A stretch of DNA of 64,000 bases from an alpha proteobacterium SCGC AAA536-K22 (GCA_000421325.1 ATWQ01000001.1:146011-210010); one strand, 5' to 3'. Counted from the stretch's first letter, positions 10,496 to 21,325 are shown. The notes: generated from the letters alone by a model not told the origin. Numbers and translations: made by a program.

Positions 10496-11962
10496 ATGCT
10501 TGTTAATAATAGGTTTATAAAATTTAAATTTGAAAAACCAAATGAGAATTTAAAACTTAATCATCAAAATATAACAAATGTTTTATTTTATTCTGAGAAA
10601 AACCTTTTATTATCTAAGGGCTTATCTATTGAGAAAAATTTAGAAAAATTTTTAAAGAAAATTATTGAAAATAATTTGGCAAGCATCTGTATTGTCAGAT
10701 CTGAGAAGGGAATATTTCTTTTAATCAATAGAAAGGATCATAAAAGTGATTTGACGAATAAATATTTAGAAGATCTTGGTGGGAGTATATTTAATCAAAC
10801 CAAGTCTATAGGATGTTCTGAAGTTAGAATTTTTGAACATGATCAATATTTAAACAAACAGATTGCCTTAGGTATTTTATTAAGTTCATATAAATTCAAT
10901 AACTATAAAAAAAATAAGTCAAAAGATATTATTGATATAAAAAATGTCACATTTATTTGTGATGAACCAAAAAAACATTCTCAAAATATACAAGAGATCA
11001 AAAATATTGCCAATGGTGTTTTTACTGCTAGAGATTTAGTATGGCAACCAGCAAACATTCTCTTTCCATCAAGCTTTGCCAATGAGTGTAAAAAACTTAA
11101 AAAAATTGGAGTTAAGGTTACTACATACAATGAGAAACAATTGGAAAAACTTGGTATGGATGCTTTATTAGCAGTTGGGCGAGGCTCAAGAAAAGATAGT
11201 CAAGTTGTAGTTATGGAATGGTCGGGTGGAAAAAAAGAAACTCCTCCTATGGCATTTATTGGTAAAGGTGTATGTTTTGATTCTGGTGGATTATCTTTAA
11301 AGCCGCCAAAGTCTATGGAGGATATGAAATGGGATATGGGTGGTGCGGCAACAGTTACAGGACTAATTGAAACTGCTGCTTTATCTAAGATTAAAAAAAA
11401 TGTTATTGGGGTCATAGGACTTGTTGAAAACATGCCTGATGGAGATGCGCAAAGACCTGGAGATGTTGTGAAGTCTGTTTCAGGTCAAACGATTGAAGTT
11501 TTGAATACAGATGCAGAAGGAAGATTAGTATTGGCTGACATACTCTCTTGGACAGAAAAGAAATTTAAGCCAAAGTTTATGATAGATTTAGCTACGTTAA
11601 CTGGAGCCATGATAGTTGCCTTAGGTGATATTAGAGCTGGACTGTTTTCAAATAATAAAGATGTTTCTAAAGCCATTTTTAATGCTGGTGAAATTACTGG
11701 AGAAAAGGTTTGGGAAATGCCTATGGATGATGATTATGATCAATTAATAAAAACAGAGATTGCAGATATGAAAAATATTGGAGGACCTGGAGCAGGTTCT
11801 ATTACAGCAGCCTGTTTTTTAAAAAGACATGTTGAAAAAACTCCATGGGCTCATTTAGATATTGCTGGAGTAACATGGAAAAATAAATCCTCACCTTCAG
11901 TTCCATATGGTGGTGTAGGATGGGGAGTTAAAATGTTGTATCAGTTAATTAAACAACACTAG
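10496..11962 (+). CDS. pepA: leucyl aminopeptidase (M17)
   Basis: GKGVCFDSGGLSLKP, NTDAEGRLVLADIL motifs. Confidence 0.97.
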   Translation: MLVNNRFIKFKFEKPNENLKLNHQNITNVLFYSEKNLLLSKGLSIEKNLEKFLKKIIENNLASICIVRSEKGIFLLINRKDHKSDLTNKYLEDLGGSIFNQTKSIGCSEVRIFEHDQYLNKQIALGILLSSYKFNNYKKNKSKDIIDIKNVTFICDEPKKHSQNIQEIKNIANGVFTARDLVWQPANILFPSSFANECKKLKKIGVKVTTYNEKQLEKLGMDALLAVGRGSRKDSQVVVMEWSGGKKETPPMAFIGKGVCFDSGGLSLKPPKSMEDMKWDMGGAATVTGLIETAALSKIKKNVIGVIGLVENMPDGDAQRPGDVVKSVSGQTIEVLNTDAEGRLVLADILSWTEKKFKPKFMIDLATLTGAMIVALGDIRAGLFSNNKDVSKAIFNAGEITGEKVWEMPMDDDYDQLIKTEIADMKNIGGPGAGSITAACFLKRHVEKTPWAHLDIAGVTWKNKSSPSVPYGGVGWGVKMLYQLIKQH

Positions 11963-12051
11963 CATTATTAAGATAAATTTTTGAAATGTTTTTTTAAAAG
12001 GTCTTGCTTATTTGAGACAAAACATATAAAAATTTTTTTTTGGAGAATATA

Positions 12052-12474
12052 ATGACAATTGAAAACACGTTATCCATAATTAAACCAGACGCTACTAAAA
12101 GAAATATAACTGGTTCTATAAATGCTAAATTTGAAGATTCTGGCCTAAATATAATAGCACAAAAACGATTGCAATTGACTAAGGGTATGGCTAAAAAATT
12201 CTATGAGGTCCATAAAGATAGACCTTTTTTCAATAATTTAGTTGATTTCATGATTTCTGGTCCTGTTATCGCTCAAGTGCTTAGAGGTGAAAACGCCGTA
12301 AAGCTGAATAGAGACATTATGGGAGCAACTAATCCAAAAGAAGCTGAAAAAGGCACTATTAGAAATGAGTTTGCAGAAAGCATAGAAGCGAATTCTGTAC
12401 ATGGTTCTGACAGTCTTGAAAATGCAAAATCTGAAATTGCATTTTTTTTCGCTGAAATAGAATTAGTTTACTAA
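12052..12474 (+). CDS. ndk: nucleoside diphosphate kinase
   Basis: [21 protein letters not shown] active site; ATG at 12052 preferred over TTG at 12040. Confidence 0.97.
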   Translation: MTIENTLSIIKPDATKRNITGSINAKFEDSGLNIIAQKRLQLTKGMAKKFYEVHKDRPFFNNLVDFMISGPVIAQVLRGENAVKLNRDIMGATNPKEAEKGTIRNEFAESIEANSVHGSDSLENAKSEIAFFFAEIELVY

Positions 12475-12477
12475 ATT

Positions 12478-12606
12478 TTAAACTAGAAAAATTGCCATTA
12501 AGGCAACAATCGCGATAATGATGACTGTACTGTAGGTAGTATATTTTAAGAAATTTTCATAAAATATTTTATGTTCCTCTGTTTCTTTATCAATTTTATT
12601 ATTCAT
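12478..12606 (-). CDS. small membrane peptide resembling aa3-type cytochrome c oxidase subunit IV (42 aa)
   Basis: hand translation MNNKIDKETEEHKIFYENFLKYTTYSTVIIIAIVALMAIFLV; short hydrophilic N-terminus plus one TM helix; below the ORF-track length cutoff. Confidence 0.65.
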   Translation of the reverse strand: MNNKIDKETEEHKIFYENFLKYTTYSTVIIIAIVALMAIFLV

Positions 12607-12714
12607 ATCTAACTCCTTAAATTAATAAAATTAGTAATTAATTAACTATTCTTCCATTATACTAATCTGGCTCAATAATATTGTGTTTTAGCCTCAAATA
12701 TAGTTTAACAAAAA

Positions 12715-13791
12715 TTATAGCTCCCATCCATCAAATATAACGCTATTGTTTGACGTATTTTCGATCATTGAACCAATTAAAAATGAATTATAACCAGCTT
12801 TGTTTATATTCATCATTACTGTTTCTAAATCTTTTTTACTTACAAATATTAAAAGTCCAATTCCACAGTTGAAAGTTTTAACTAGCTCAAAAAGAGAAAT
12901 ATTTGCTTTACTTTGGAGCCATTTAAACAATGGTGGAAGTTCATAATTTTTCATATCAAATTTAATTGTTAGATTTTTGTTAAATGCTCTTGGAGGATTT
13001 TCAATTAAACCTCCACCAGTTATGTGGCTTATAGACTTTATTTCATGTTTTTTATTTCCGGCTAATAATGCGTTTGTATATAAAATTGTAGGCTCCATCA
13101 ATATATTAGCAAGTGTTTTTGATTTATCAAATTGAGGTGCTTCAAATATGTTAATTGAATGAGTTTCTAGAACTTTTCTTACTAGTGAGTAGCCATTAGA
13201 ATGAATACCACTACTAGATAAGCCAATAACATAATCACCACTTTTAACTGCGCTTTTCTTAAAAAGGTTATTTCTTTCTACAGCACCAACACAAAAACCA
13301 GCTAAGTCAAAATTGTTGTTTTCATAGTGTCCTGGCATTTCAGCGGTCTCGCCACCAATAAGAGCGCATCCTGATTGTTTGCAGCCTTCTGCTATTCCTT
13401 TAATAATTTCAATTGCTATGTCTTTGTCTAATTTACCTGTAGCATAGTAATCCATAAAAAAAAGTGGTTTGGCCCCCTGAGCTAATACATCATTTGCGCA
13501 CATAGCTACCAAATCAATTCCAATATTAAAATATGACTTAGTTTCAATAGCTAATTTTAATTTAGTTCCAACGCCATCAGTACTGGAAACAAGAATAGGA
13601 TCTTTAAAGCCAGTCTTTTTTAAATCAAACAACCCACCGAATCCACCTAATTCACCTGTAGCACCTTTTATTGATGTAGCTTTTGTAATATCAGAAATTT
13701 CACTAACAAGTTTATTACCCTCGTCAATATTCACACCTGAGTCTTTATATGTTATAGGGTTATTGGTCATGTTATTTGGTTCTTTGTTCAC
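12715..13791 (-). CDS. purM: phosphoribosylformylglycinamidine cyclo-ligase
   Basis: TYKDSGVNIDEGN, STDGVGTKLK, MCANDVLAQGA, GGGLIEN. Confidence 0.97.
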   Translation of the reverse strand: MNKEPNNMTNNPITYKDSGVNIDEGNKLVSEISDITKATSIKGATGELGGFGGLFDLKKTGFKDPILVSSTDGVGTKLKLAIETKSYFNIGIDLVAMCANDVLAQGAKPLFFMDYYATGKLDKDIAIEIIKGIAEGCKQSGCALIGGETAEMPGHYENNNFDLAGFCVGAVERNNLFKKSAVKSGDYVIGLSSSGIHSNGYSLVRKVLETHSINIFEAPQFDKSKTLANILMEPTILYTNALLAGNKKHEIKSISHITGGGLIENPPRAFNKNLTIKFDMKNYELPPLFKWLQSKANISLFELVKTFNCGIGLLIFVSKKDLETVMMNINKAGYNSFLIGSMIENTSNNSVIFDGWEL

Positions 13792-13915
13792 TTTGAAGCT
13801 ATTTTTTGTAATATGTCACTATGACTAACACGTAATGAAAATTATTCTTAGATTTATATATTGATATATCGATGTTATAGTTACATATCAATTAAAAAAG
13901 TCAGGCAGTTATTTA

Positions 13916-15256
13916 ATGTCATTCAACTACTTCAAAATCATTCTAACTATAATCTTTAAAATATTTTTTTTTATTTCAATATCCTTTGCTTCAATAAATG
14001 AGGATTGTCAGAATTCATCATTTTATATAAAAAACATAAGCGTAGATTTAACAAAAGAATCAATTAATGAAGCTAGATTTCAAGCTGAAAATAAAGCAAA
14101 ATTATTAGGAGTAAGAAGGCTTACTAATAGATTGCTTATAAAGAAAAATAACTTAAAATTTAAGAAAAATGAAATTTCAACATTAGTTAATTATTTAAAA
14201 ATTAATAAAGAAGCTAATAGTGACAAAAGATACTTAGCTAATTTTGATATTTGTTTTAATAGAAACTTAGTGATTAATTTTTTTCGTAAAAACAAGTTAA
14301 AATATTCTGAAACTTACAGAGAACCTATTTCTATTCTTCCAATATTTAAAGGTCCTAGAGGGTTTGTTATGTGGGATGAGAAAGACGGATGGTATAAAAA
14401 ATGGAAAAAACACATAAAATCAGTTGACGGTTTAGTTAAAGTAAAACTTGCTCAGGGCAATTTTCAGTTAAATAGAACTATAAGTGCTAATGTTCTCCTA
14501 AACTCAGACAAAAATCTTATTAATAAAATAATTAAAAATGAAAAAACCAACGCTTTATTAGTTGTAATAGCGGAACCTATTTTAAAAACTAATGGGAAAA
14601 CTTATTTGACCACCTACGCTAAACATTACAATTTTGACGGGAAATTAGTAAATACAGTTTATAGAAATATAACACCTCTTAAGAAAACTTCTTCTATATA
14701 TGATGTAGATGAAAATCTAATTAAAAAAGAAATATTAAAAATGATTGGTTCAATTGAAAAAAATTGGAAACAAAACAATTTGATAGATACTAGTATATTA
14801 AATGTGGTAGATTTAGTAATTCCAATTACCTCTATAATGTCTACTAAATTAGAAAATAAATTATTATTTAATGATAAAATAGTAAGCGTACAATCAACCC
14901 AAGGTTTTTCAGAAAAAGGTTTACTTAAAATTCAGAATGAGAGTATTTTTTACAAAAATAAAACACTTAAAAGTTTTAATAATATCACAAGAAATATTTT
15001 TGATTCTTCTAGTCAGTTGAAATATGAAAAGAATATTTCTGTAAATCAGAAGGATATAAGAGTTTGGCCTATGGTTTTGAAAAAACTTGAAAAATTACCT
15101 TTTGTTATTGAAGTTAAAGTGGTTTCGATTACTAATTCAGAAGGTAGAATTATAGTAAAGTTTATGGGTAATAAGAAAACTTTTTTTCAAGCTGTTAATG
15201 AAAAAAAACTAATATTCGAAAATTTAAATTCTAGACAATATATACTTGTTAATTAA
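13916..15256 (+). CDS. DUF2066 domain protein
   Basis: signal peptide-like N-terminus; position between purM and an AI-2E family permease typical of DUF2066 genes. Confidence 0.7.
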   Translation: MSFNYFKIILTIIFKIFFFISISFASINEDCQNSSFYIKNISVDLTKESINEARFQAENKAKLLGVRRLTNRLLIKKNNLKFKKNEISTLVNYLKINKEANSDKRYLANFDICFNRNLVINFFRKNKLKYSETYREPISILPIFKGPRGFVMWDEKDGWYKKWKKHIKSVDGLVKVKLAQGNFQLNRTISANVLLNSDKNLINKIIKNEKTNALLVVIAEPILKTNGKTYLTTYAKHYNFDGKLVNTVYRNITPLKKTSSIYDVDENLIKKEILKMIGSIEKNWKQNNLIDTSILNVVDLVIPITSIMSTKLENKLLFNDKIVSVQSTQGFSEKGLLKIQNESIFYKNKTLKSFNNITRNIFDSSSQLKYEKNISVNQKDIRVWPMVLKKLEKLPFVIEVKVVSITNSEGRIIVKFMGNKKTFFQAVNEKKLIFENLNSRQYILVN

Positions 15257-15276
15257 TTTAGATTAAGGTTCGATAA

Positions 15277-16290
15277 ATGTCAGATTATCTAAAAAGAATT
15301 TATCCTTATGCATTTATATTACTATTATTATTAATTGTAATTTATTTGTTTGAAGTATTAATTCCGTTTGCAGTAGCTTTTATTATTGCTTATCTAGTTA
15401 ATCCATTAAAAATATTTTTTGATAAATATCTTAACACAACATTTTCAAGTTTTTTATCCGTAGTATTTTTTATATTAAGTTTTTTTTCTGTTTTAATTTT
15501 AATTTTGCCTATTATTTTTTATCAATTACAAAATTTAATAATTATTGCACCTGAATACTTGAATGAAGCCGAAAAATTTATTAAGGAAATAAATAACAAA
15601 TATTTACTTAGTGAAAAAATAAAAGCTATAGATTATACCAGTTTTTTTAAGCCATTATCTAATAATCTTCTTAACTCTGGTAATCATTTAATAAATAATG
15701 GAATAGAATTTTTCAGTAGTGTGTTTAACATTATTTTAATATTTATTATAAGCTTTTATATGAGTTTAGAGTTTAATAAAATTAAACTATTTTTATATCA
15801 TTTTGCAAATAAATCTCATTTTCGAGATTTCCCAATTTTAATAAAAGAAATAGACCAAGTTTTAGCAAAATTTATACGTGGTCAGGGTTTGGTATGTGTA
15901 ATTTTATCTATTTTTTATGGAACAGGATTATTTTTAGTTGGTATAAAATTTGGAATTATTCTTGGTATATTTGCAGGTGTTATATCTTTTATACCTTTTG
16001 TAGGAGCTTTCTTAGGTGGTGGGTTTACTCTAATTTTAGGCTTTACTCAATTTGGAATGTCTTTTGAATTATTAACTTTATTATTAATTTTTGTTTTTGG
16101 ACAATTATTTGAAAGTTATTATTTAACTCCAAAATTAGTTGGAGATGCAATAAAATTAAATCCAATTTGGATTATATTTGCGTTGTCAACAGGAGCCTTT
16201 TTAGCAGGTTTTGTTGGAGTGTTGATATCCTTACCAGTCGCTGCTGTTTTAGGTGTTCTTGTAAGGTACTATTTCATAAAAATATTTTAA
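15277..16290 (+). CDS. AI-2E transporter family (PerM-like) permease
   Basis: polytopic; 'FIPFVGAFLGGG' and 'PKLVGDAIKLNPIWIIFALSTGAFLAGFVGVLISLPVAAVLGVL' signatures. Confidence 0.92.
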   Translation: MSDYLKRIYPYAFILLLLLIVIYLFEVLIPFAVAFIIAYLVNPLKIFFDKYLNTTFSSFLSVVFFILSFFSVLILILPIIFYQLQNLIIIAPEYLNEAEKFIKEINNKYLLSEKIKAIDYTSFFKPLSNNLLNSGNHLINNGIEFFSSVFNIILIFIISFYMSLEFNKIKLFLYHFANKSHFRDFPILIKEIDQVLAKFIRGQGLVCVILSIFYGTGLFLVGIKFGIILGIFAGVISFIPFVGAFLGGGFTLILGFTQFGMSFELLTLLLIFVFGQLFESYYLTPKLVGDAIKLNPIWIIFALSTGAFLAGFVGVLISLPVAAVLGVLVRYYFIKIF

Positions 16291-16303
16291 TGATATTAGT
16301 TAT

Positions 16304-17020
16304 ATGACTTTAAAAATAAGAAATATTAATAAATATGTTTTAAATAAACAAATGGCACTACCATTAACTTTTAAAATATCTAAGAATAGAGAAAATTTTA
16401 TTATTTCAAAATGTAATGAAAAAGCTGTAAAGTTAATAGACAATTCATCTTTTTGGCAAAATAAAAGAAAAATTAATTCTATACCAGCTGCGATTATTTT
16501 TGGACCAAAAGGTTCTGGTAAAACACATTTGTCTTATATATTTAAAGAACATAATCGATGTGAATATTTATCCTCTTTATCTAGTTTTAATTTAGATAAA
16601 ATAGAAGAAGGTAAAAAATTTATATTAGATGATTTTATTCCTGGTGAAAAATATCCGTCAGAATTAGTTATGCATTTTTTAAACAGAGTCACATACCAAG
16701 ATGGTTCAGTTTTATTTTTGTCAAATCTATCACCCTCAAATATGGATTGGAAACTTGACGATCTTAATTCAAGAATACGCAGTTTAATTTCTAGTAAAAT
16801 AAATTTGCCAGATGATGTGCTTTTATATTCCTTCATGGTTAAGTATTCAAATGATAAGAAATTATTAATAAATGATAAACAACTCATATATATATTAGAG
16901 AGATTAGAAAGAAATTTTGGGAGTGTTATTAGTGTAATTGATAAACTAGATACTTATTCTTTAGAAATGAAAGAAAAAATTAGTTATAAAATCATTAAAA
17001 CCATTTTAAATGAAATTTAG
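16304..17020 (+). CDS. DnaA-related/HdaA-like regulatory ATPase
   Basis: P-loop GPKGSGKTHL, DnaA/Hda-like layout (LNSRIRSL), follows PerM. Confidence 0.8.
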   Translation: MTLKIRNINKYVLNKQMALPLTFKISKNRENFIISKCNEKAVKLIDNSSFWQNKRKINSIPAAIIFGPKGSGKTHLSYIFKEHNRCEYLSSLSSFNLDKIEEGKKFILDDFIPGEKYPSELVMHFLNRVTYQDGSVLFLSNLSPSNMDWKLDDLNSRIRSLISSKINLPDDVLLYSFMVKYSNDKKLLINDKQLIYILERLERNFGSVISVIDKLDTYSLEMKEKISYKIIKTILNEI

Positions 17021-17026
17021 TAATAG

Positions 17027-18181
17027 TTAAAAATTTAATTTTTTAACTTTATTATTTTTAATAGTGAAACCTAGTTTGCCTTCTAATAGTAAATCTACAA
17101 AATTTCCAAAGATCTCATATCTCCAACCTTCAAATATTTTAAGACCGTCTCTTTTACCATTTAAGATGGACTTAAGATCAGTTACATCAGCAATTAACTT
17201 TTCTGCTAATCCACTTTCTTCGGAACAATATAAGAGTAGGAGTTTTAATAAATCTAAACTTGATTTATCGGCATTACATTTTTTATTAATTTTAGAAATT
17301 TGCGGCCAAGTATTAGCGTTCATTCTTTCTGCAACTTTAATCATTTTTATAATTTCATTCAAATCACTATGAGATAAATTTTTTGGTATACCCCTAATTT
17401 TTTTAAAAAAATCAATTTTGTTAGGTTTAAATAGAGATATATTTACTAAAGTTTCATCTCTAATTAATCTATTTCTAGGAATATTTCTTCGTATACATTC
17501 TTCTTCTCGCCACTTTGCAAGAGTTTTAAGTATGTTTAATGTTTCTGGTTTAGAATATTTTATTTTAATTCTTTTCCAAGCATCTTCAGGATTTACATAA
17601 TATAAATCTTTTTTGTTTAGTTGTTCAATTTCTTTACTAACCCATTCTTGTCTACCTGAATCTTCAATTAATTTATTTATTAAAGGAAATAATTTTATTA
17701 AATGTGTTACATCTGAAATTGCATAATCTAATTGACTTTTTGTAAGTGGCCTTTGTAACCAATTTGTAAATTGATTTTCTTTATTTATAGATAATCCTAA
17801 AAATCTATCTACTAATCTTTCATAACCAACCTGATCACCTAATCCACAAAACATTGCAGCTATTTGTGTGTCATAAATTGGTTTTGGAATTTCTCCAGTC
17901 AAATTTAAAAAAATTTCTATATCTTGTCGCCCGGAGTGAAAAACTTTTAAAATATTTTCATTTGTAAGTAATTCCCATATTGGTTTCATGTTTATATTTG
18001 AAAGTGGATCAATTGCAGCTGCAAAATCTTCACCTGCAATTTGAACTAATGATAATATAGGATAGTAAGTGTTGTCTCTAATAAATTCAGTGTCAATGGC
18101 TAACACTTTTTGTTTTAAACATTTATTATTAAATTCTTTTAATGTATAATCATCTGTGATTATCTGATTTTTTTTGTTCAT
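17027..18181 (-). CDS. rnd: ribonuclease D
   Basis: AIDTEFIRDNTYYP, VFHSGRQDIEIF, YAISDVTHL exonuclease motifs. Confidence 0.94.
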   Translation of the reverse strand: MNKKNQIITDDYTLKEFNNKCLKQKVLAIDTEFIRDNTYYPILSLVQIAGEDFAAAIDPLSNINMKPIWELLTNENILKVFHSGRQDIEIFLNLTGEIPKPIYDTQIAAMFCGLGDQVGYERLVDRFLGLSINKENQFTNWLQRPLTKSQLDYAISDVTHLIKLFPLINKLIEDSGRQEWVSKEIEQLNKKDLYYVNPEDAWKRIKIKYSKPETLNILKTLAKWREEECIRRNIPRNRLIRDETLVNISLFKPNKIDFFKKIRGIPKNLSHSDLNEIIKMIKVAERMNANTWPQISKINKKCNADKSSLDLLKLLLLYCSEESGLAEKLIADVTDLKSILNGKRDGLKIFEGWRYEIFGNFVDLLLEGKLGFTIKNNKVKKLNF

Positions 18182-18256
18182 TCTTAATAATCTAACTTAA
18201 TTCTCTAAGAAAATGTTTAAATATTAATAGCACGATATTGGTAATGAGGTATAAAA

Positions 18257-19051
18257 ATGTTTTTTAAAAATTATATTTATCTTTTGTCTGTTTTTTTAAT
18301 TCTAACTACAAGCCCATCTTTTGGTATTAAACTTTTATCACATAAAGCTACTTATACACTTAATGTTGAGGATATAGAAGAAAACAGTTTTCTTGAAGGA
18401 GGGCAAGGTCAAACATATTTTGAAATAATAGAAAAATGTGATGGTTGGAATGTAAAAGAAGACTATGTTCTTGTATACGAGTTACCTGAAAAAAAAATGA
18501 CTAATAGTTATTCTCGTTATTCAACATTTGAAAATTTCTTAGGAACAAAGCATAGTTTTGAATTAAATGAAAAAAGTGAATTAAATGGTAATAATTCCTA
18601 TCAAGGTTTTATCGAAAAAAATAATACTAATATTTCTGGATCAGTAATTAATAATTCTATTAAACAATTATCGTTTAATAAAGATACATTATTGCCTATT
18701 GAGCATTTAAAAAAACTTATTGAAGCTGCTAAAAATGAAAAAAAAATATTTACAAAAAAAGTATTTTTTGGAAATGAGGATAAAGAATATATTAAAATAG
18801 TGTCTGCATTTATAGGTAAAAAACAAAAATCTAAATTTAAAAAATTTGACTATTTTAAAAATAAAATTATTTGGCCCATGAAAATAGCTTTTTATAAAGA
18901 GAACACCAAATCGGAAAATCCTGATTATGAAATAAGCTTGGATTTAGATGAACATGGGGTAGTACATTCATATAAAGTCGATTATGGGAATTTTAAAATT
19001 ACGGCAGTGCTAAAAGATTTTAATGTCTTGCAAAAAGAAAGCTGTAAATAA
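18257..19051 (+). CDS. cell-envelope protein of the EipB/DUF1849 family
   Basis: signal peptide, 'SHKATYTLNVED...GGQGQTYFEIIEKCDGW' pattern; C-terminal Cys. Confidence 0.8.
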   Translation: MFFKNYIYLLSVFLILTTSPSFGIKLLSHKATYTLNVEDIEENSFLEGGQGQTYFEIIEKCDGWNVKEDYVLVYELPEKKMTNSYSRYSTFENFLGTKHSFELNEKSELNGNNSYQGFIEKNNTNISGSVINNSIKQLSFNKDTLLPIEHLKKLIEAAKNEKKIFTKKVFFGNEDKEYIKIVSAFIGKKQKSKFKKFDYFKNKIIWPMKIAFYKENTKSENPDYEISLDLDEHGVVHSYKVDYGNFKITAVLKDFNVLQKESCK

Positions 19052-19059
19052 AAAATTTA

Positions 19060-19227
19060 TTATTTAATTTTAGCTTCTTTAAATAATACATGTTTACGAA
19101 CTTTAGGGTCGTATTTCATAAGTTCTAATTTTTCAGGCTTTGTTCTAGGATTTTTTTTAGTAACATAAAAAAAGCCTGTGTCTGCAGAACTTAATAATTT
19201 TATCTGTAAAGTTGCTGGTTTAGCCAT
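19060..19227 (-). CDS. rpmG: 50S ribosomal protein L33 (55 aa)
   Basis: hand translation [55 protein letters not shown]; not in ORF track; adjacent to rnr. Confidence 0.96.
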   Translation of the reverse strand: MAKPATLQIKLLSSADTGFFYVTKKNPRTKPEKLELMKYDPKVRKHVLFKEAKIK

Positions 19228-19297
19228 TAAAATCTCCATCTAATTTTTGATAATTTAGCTCTTTTTTTTATAAAGTCAAGTTATCGACGTTTTATTT

Positions 19298-21325
19298 TCA
19301 ATCAGATTTTCTATTAGATTTCCACTTTACAGTAATACTTCCGGTTAAGGGAACAACTTCAATAATCTTAACCTTTAATTGCATTCCAATATAAAATTTA
19401 CTACCGCTCCGTTCACCAATTAATGTTTGTTTAACTTGATCGTAGTTATACCAGTCATTTGGAAGTTCTCTTATTGGTAGTAATGCGTCAGCAATTCCTC
19501 CATCTATAGAGACGAAAACACCAAATTTATGTATTGATGTTATAGAGCAATTAACAATTTCATTAACTTTTTTTTTGTATAATAATGAGATATATCTATC
19601 AACAGTTTTCCTTTCAGCGACAATTGACTTTCTTTCGGTATTAGAAATATGATCACATATTGATTTAAGATCATCATTTTCAATGTGTTGAAATAATTTT
19701 TTATTCTTATTTAAAACATTATTATTAATTATTTCAATAATTTGCCTGTGTACTAATAAATCAGCATATCTTCTTATAGGTGACGTGAAATGAACATAAT
19801 TTTTTAGAGCCAAACCAAAATGTGACTTGTTTTTGTTCTCGTATTTTGCTTGAGATTGACTTCTTAGAATTGATTGATTAACAGTTTCATATTCAGGAGA
19901 CCCCTTACTTTCACTTAATATTTTATTCATTAATGAAGGGTGAGGTACTTTACCAATTAAAATCTTTGATAAAGGTTTTCCTATCAATTCTATCAGTGAT
20001 TTATACTTTTCTTGGCTAGGTGGTTCATGAGATCGATAAATCGATTGATTGGCAACCTTATTTATTTCCTCTGCTGCAGCTACGTTTGCTAAAATCATTA
20101 ATTCTTCAATAATTTTATTACTTGTAACGCCATAAATTTTTTTGACATCTTGAGGCCAACCCTCTTCATCAAATAAAATCTTCTTTTCAGGTAATTCTAG
20201 ATTTAAAGCACCTCTCTTTTCTCTCAGACCTTCTAAAATTTTGTAGACATTGTGAAGAGACTTAATAACTTTTAATATATTATTTTCAAAACCTTGATTT
20301 AAGAATTTACTTTTTATAACGTCTTCCACTTCATTATATGTCAGACGTTTTTTTGAGTTAATGATAGATCTGAAAAAAGAATGGGATTTTTTTTGTCCAT
20401 TATTATCTAGAATAATTTCAACTGTTAAACACGCGCGATCCAAGTCTGGTTTAAGAGAGCAAAGGTTATTTGATAATTCTTCAGGTAGCATTGGAATTAC
20501 ATAGTTGGGGAGATATACTGAATTCCCTCTAAGTCTTGCTTCTTTATCTAAATAAGAGTTAGCTTTGACAAAGTGAGAGACATCAGCAATAGATACTAGA
20601 ATACGCCATCCATCTTTTTTACTTAATTGTTCTGCATAAACTGCATCATCAAAATCTTTTGCATCTTCTCCGTCTACTGTAACAAGTGAAATTGTTCTAA
20701 GGTCTATCCGTGAATTTGTATCGATGATATCTAGTTTTTCAATTTCATTTTTTATGTTTATATCGAAGTCATTTTTTAAGTCCTGTTCTTTTACCGCAAG
20801 ATAGGAATAAACTTTAGGATCCAGGGATGAGCCAATAACTTCTATAATTTCAGCATGAGTTTGTTGAATTCTAGTCCTAAGTTTATGTCTTTTGTTGGTT
20901 TTTATCTTTTTTATTTTTAACTTTTTTAAAATTTGTCCAGAAGCAAACCTTGCTTTAACTATATCACCATTTTTAATTAAAAAATCTTTAGGTGTTATTG
21001 GTTCTATAACTTCTTTACTTTGCATTCCTCTTTCTAGAACTTGAAGAAGAAACTTACTTTTAGAATTTAATCTAACTTTTGCAAAAAAATATTTCCTTTC
21101 AATTTCAATTTTCTTAATTATTTTTGTTACTTTATATTCCTTATGTTTTAATTCCAACTCTACCAATAAATTATCATCGACAGCAAAGTTGATGTTGTTT
21201 TTATTAAATGGTATTTCTATGCTTTTTAGTGGATGATTTTTTTCCGTTAATTTGCCAACTGCATAACCATCATCATCTAATAGTGTGACTTTTAAAGATA
21301 ATATTTCTTTGTTAGTTAATTCCAA
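19298..21325 (-). CDS. rnr: ribonuclease R
   Basis: TVDGEDAKDFDDAVYAE, IADVSHFV, YVHFTSPIRRYADLLVHRQI, C-terminal S1 domain. Confidence 0.96.
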   Translation of the reverse strand: MELTNKEILSLKVTLLDDDGYAVGKLTEKNHPLKSIEIPFNKNNINFAVDDNLLVELELKHKEYKVTKIIKKIEIERKYFFAKVRLNSKSKFLLQVLERGMQSKEVIEPITPKDFLIKNGDIVKARFASGQILKKLKIKKIKTNKRHKLRTRIQQTHAEIIEVIGSSLDPKVYSYLAVKEQDLKNDFDINIKNEIEKLDIIDTNSRIDLRTISLVTVDGEDAKDFDDAVYAEQLSKKDGWRILVSIADVSHFVKANSYLDKEARLRGNSVYLPNYVIPMLPEELSNNLCSLKPDLDRACLTVEIILDNNGQKKSHSFFRSIINSKKRLTYNEVEDVIKSKFLNQGFENNILKVIKSLHNVYKILEGLREKRGALNLELPEKKILFDEEGWPQDVKKIYGVTSNKIIEELMILANVAAAEEINKVANQSIYRSHEPPSQEKYKSLIELIGKPLSKILIGKVPHPSLMNKILSESKGSPEYETVNQSILRSQSQAKYENKNKSHFGLALKNYVHFTSPIRRYADLLVHRQIIEIINNNVLNKNKKLFQHIENDDLKSICDHISNTERKSIVAERKTVDRYISLLYKKKVNEIVNCSITSIHKFGVFVSIDGGIADALLPIRELPNDWYNYDQVKQTLIGERSGSKFYIGMQLKVKIIEVVPLTGSITVKWKSNRKSD

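Noticed and set aside
16534-16887. 117-aa minus-strand ORF in the hda-like gene
   Set aside because: Opposite strand of a motif-supported gene; no family features.
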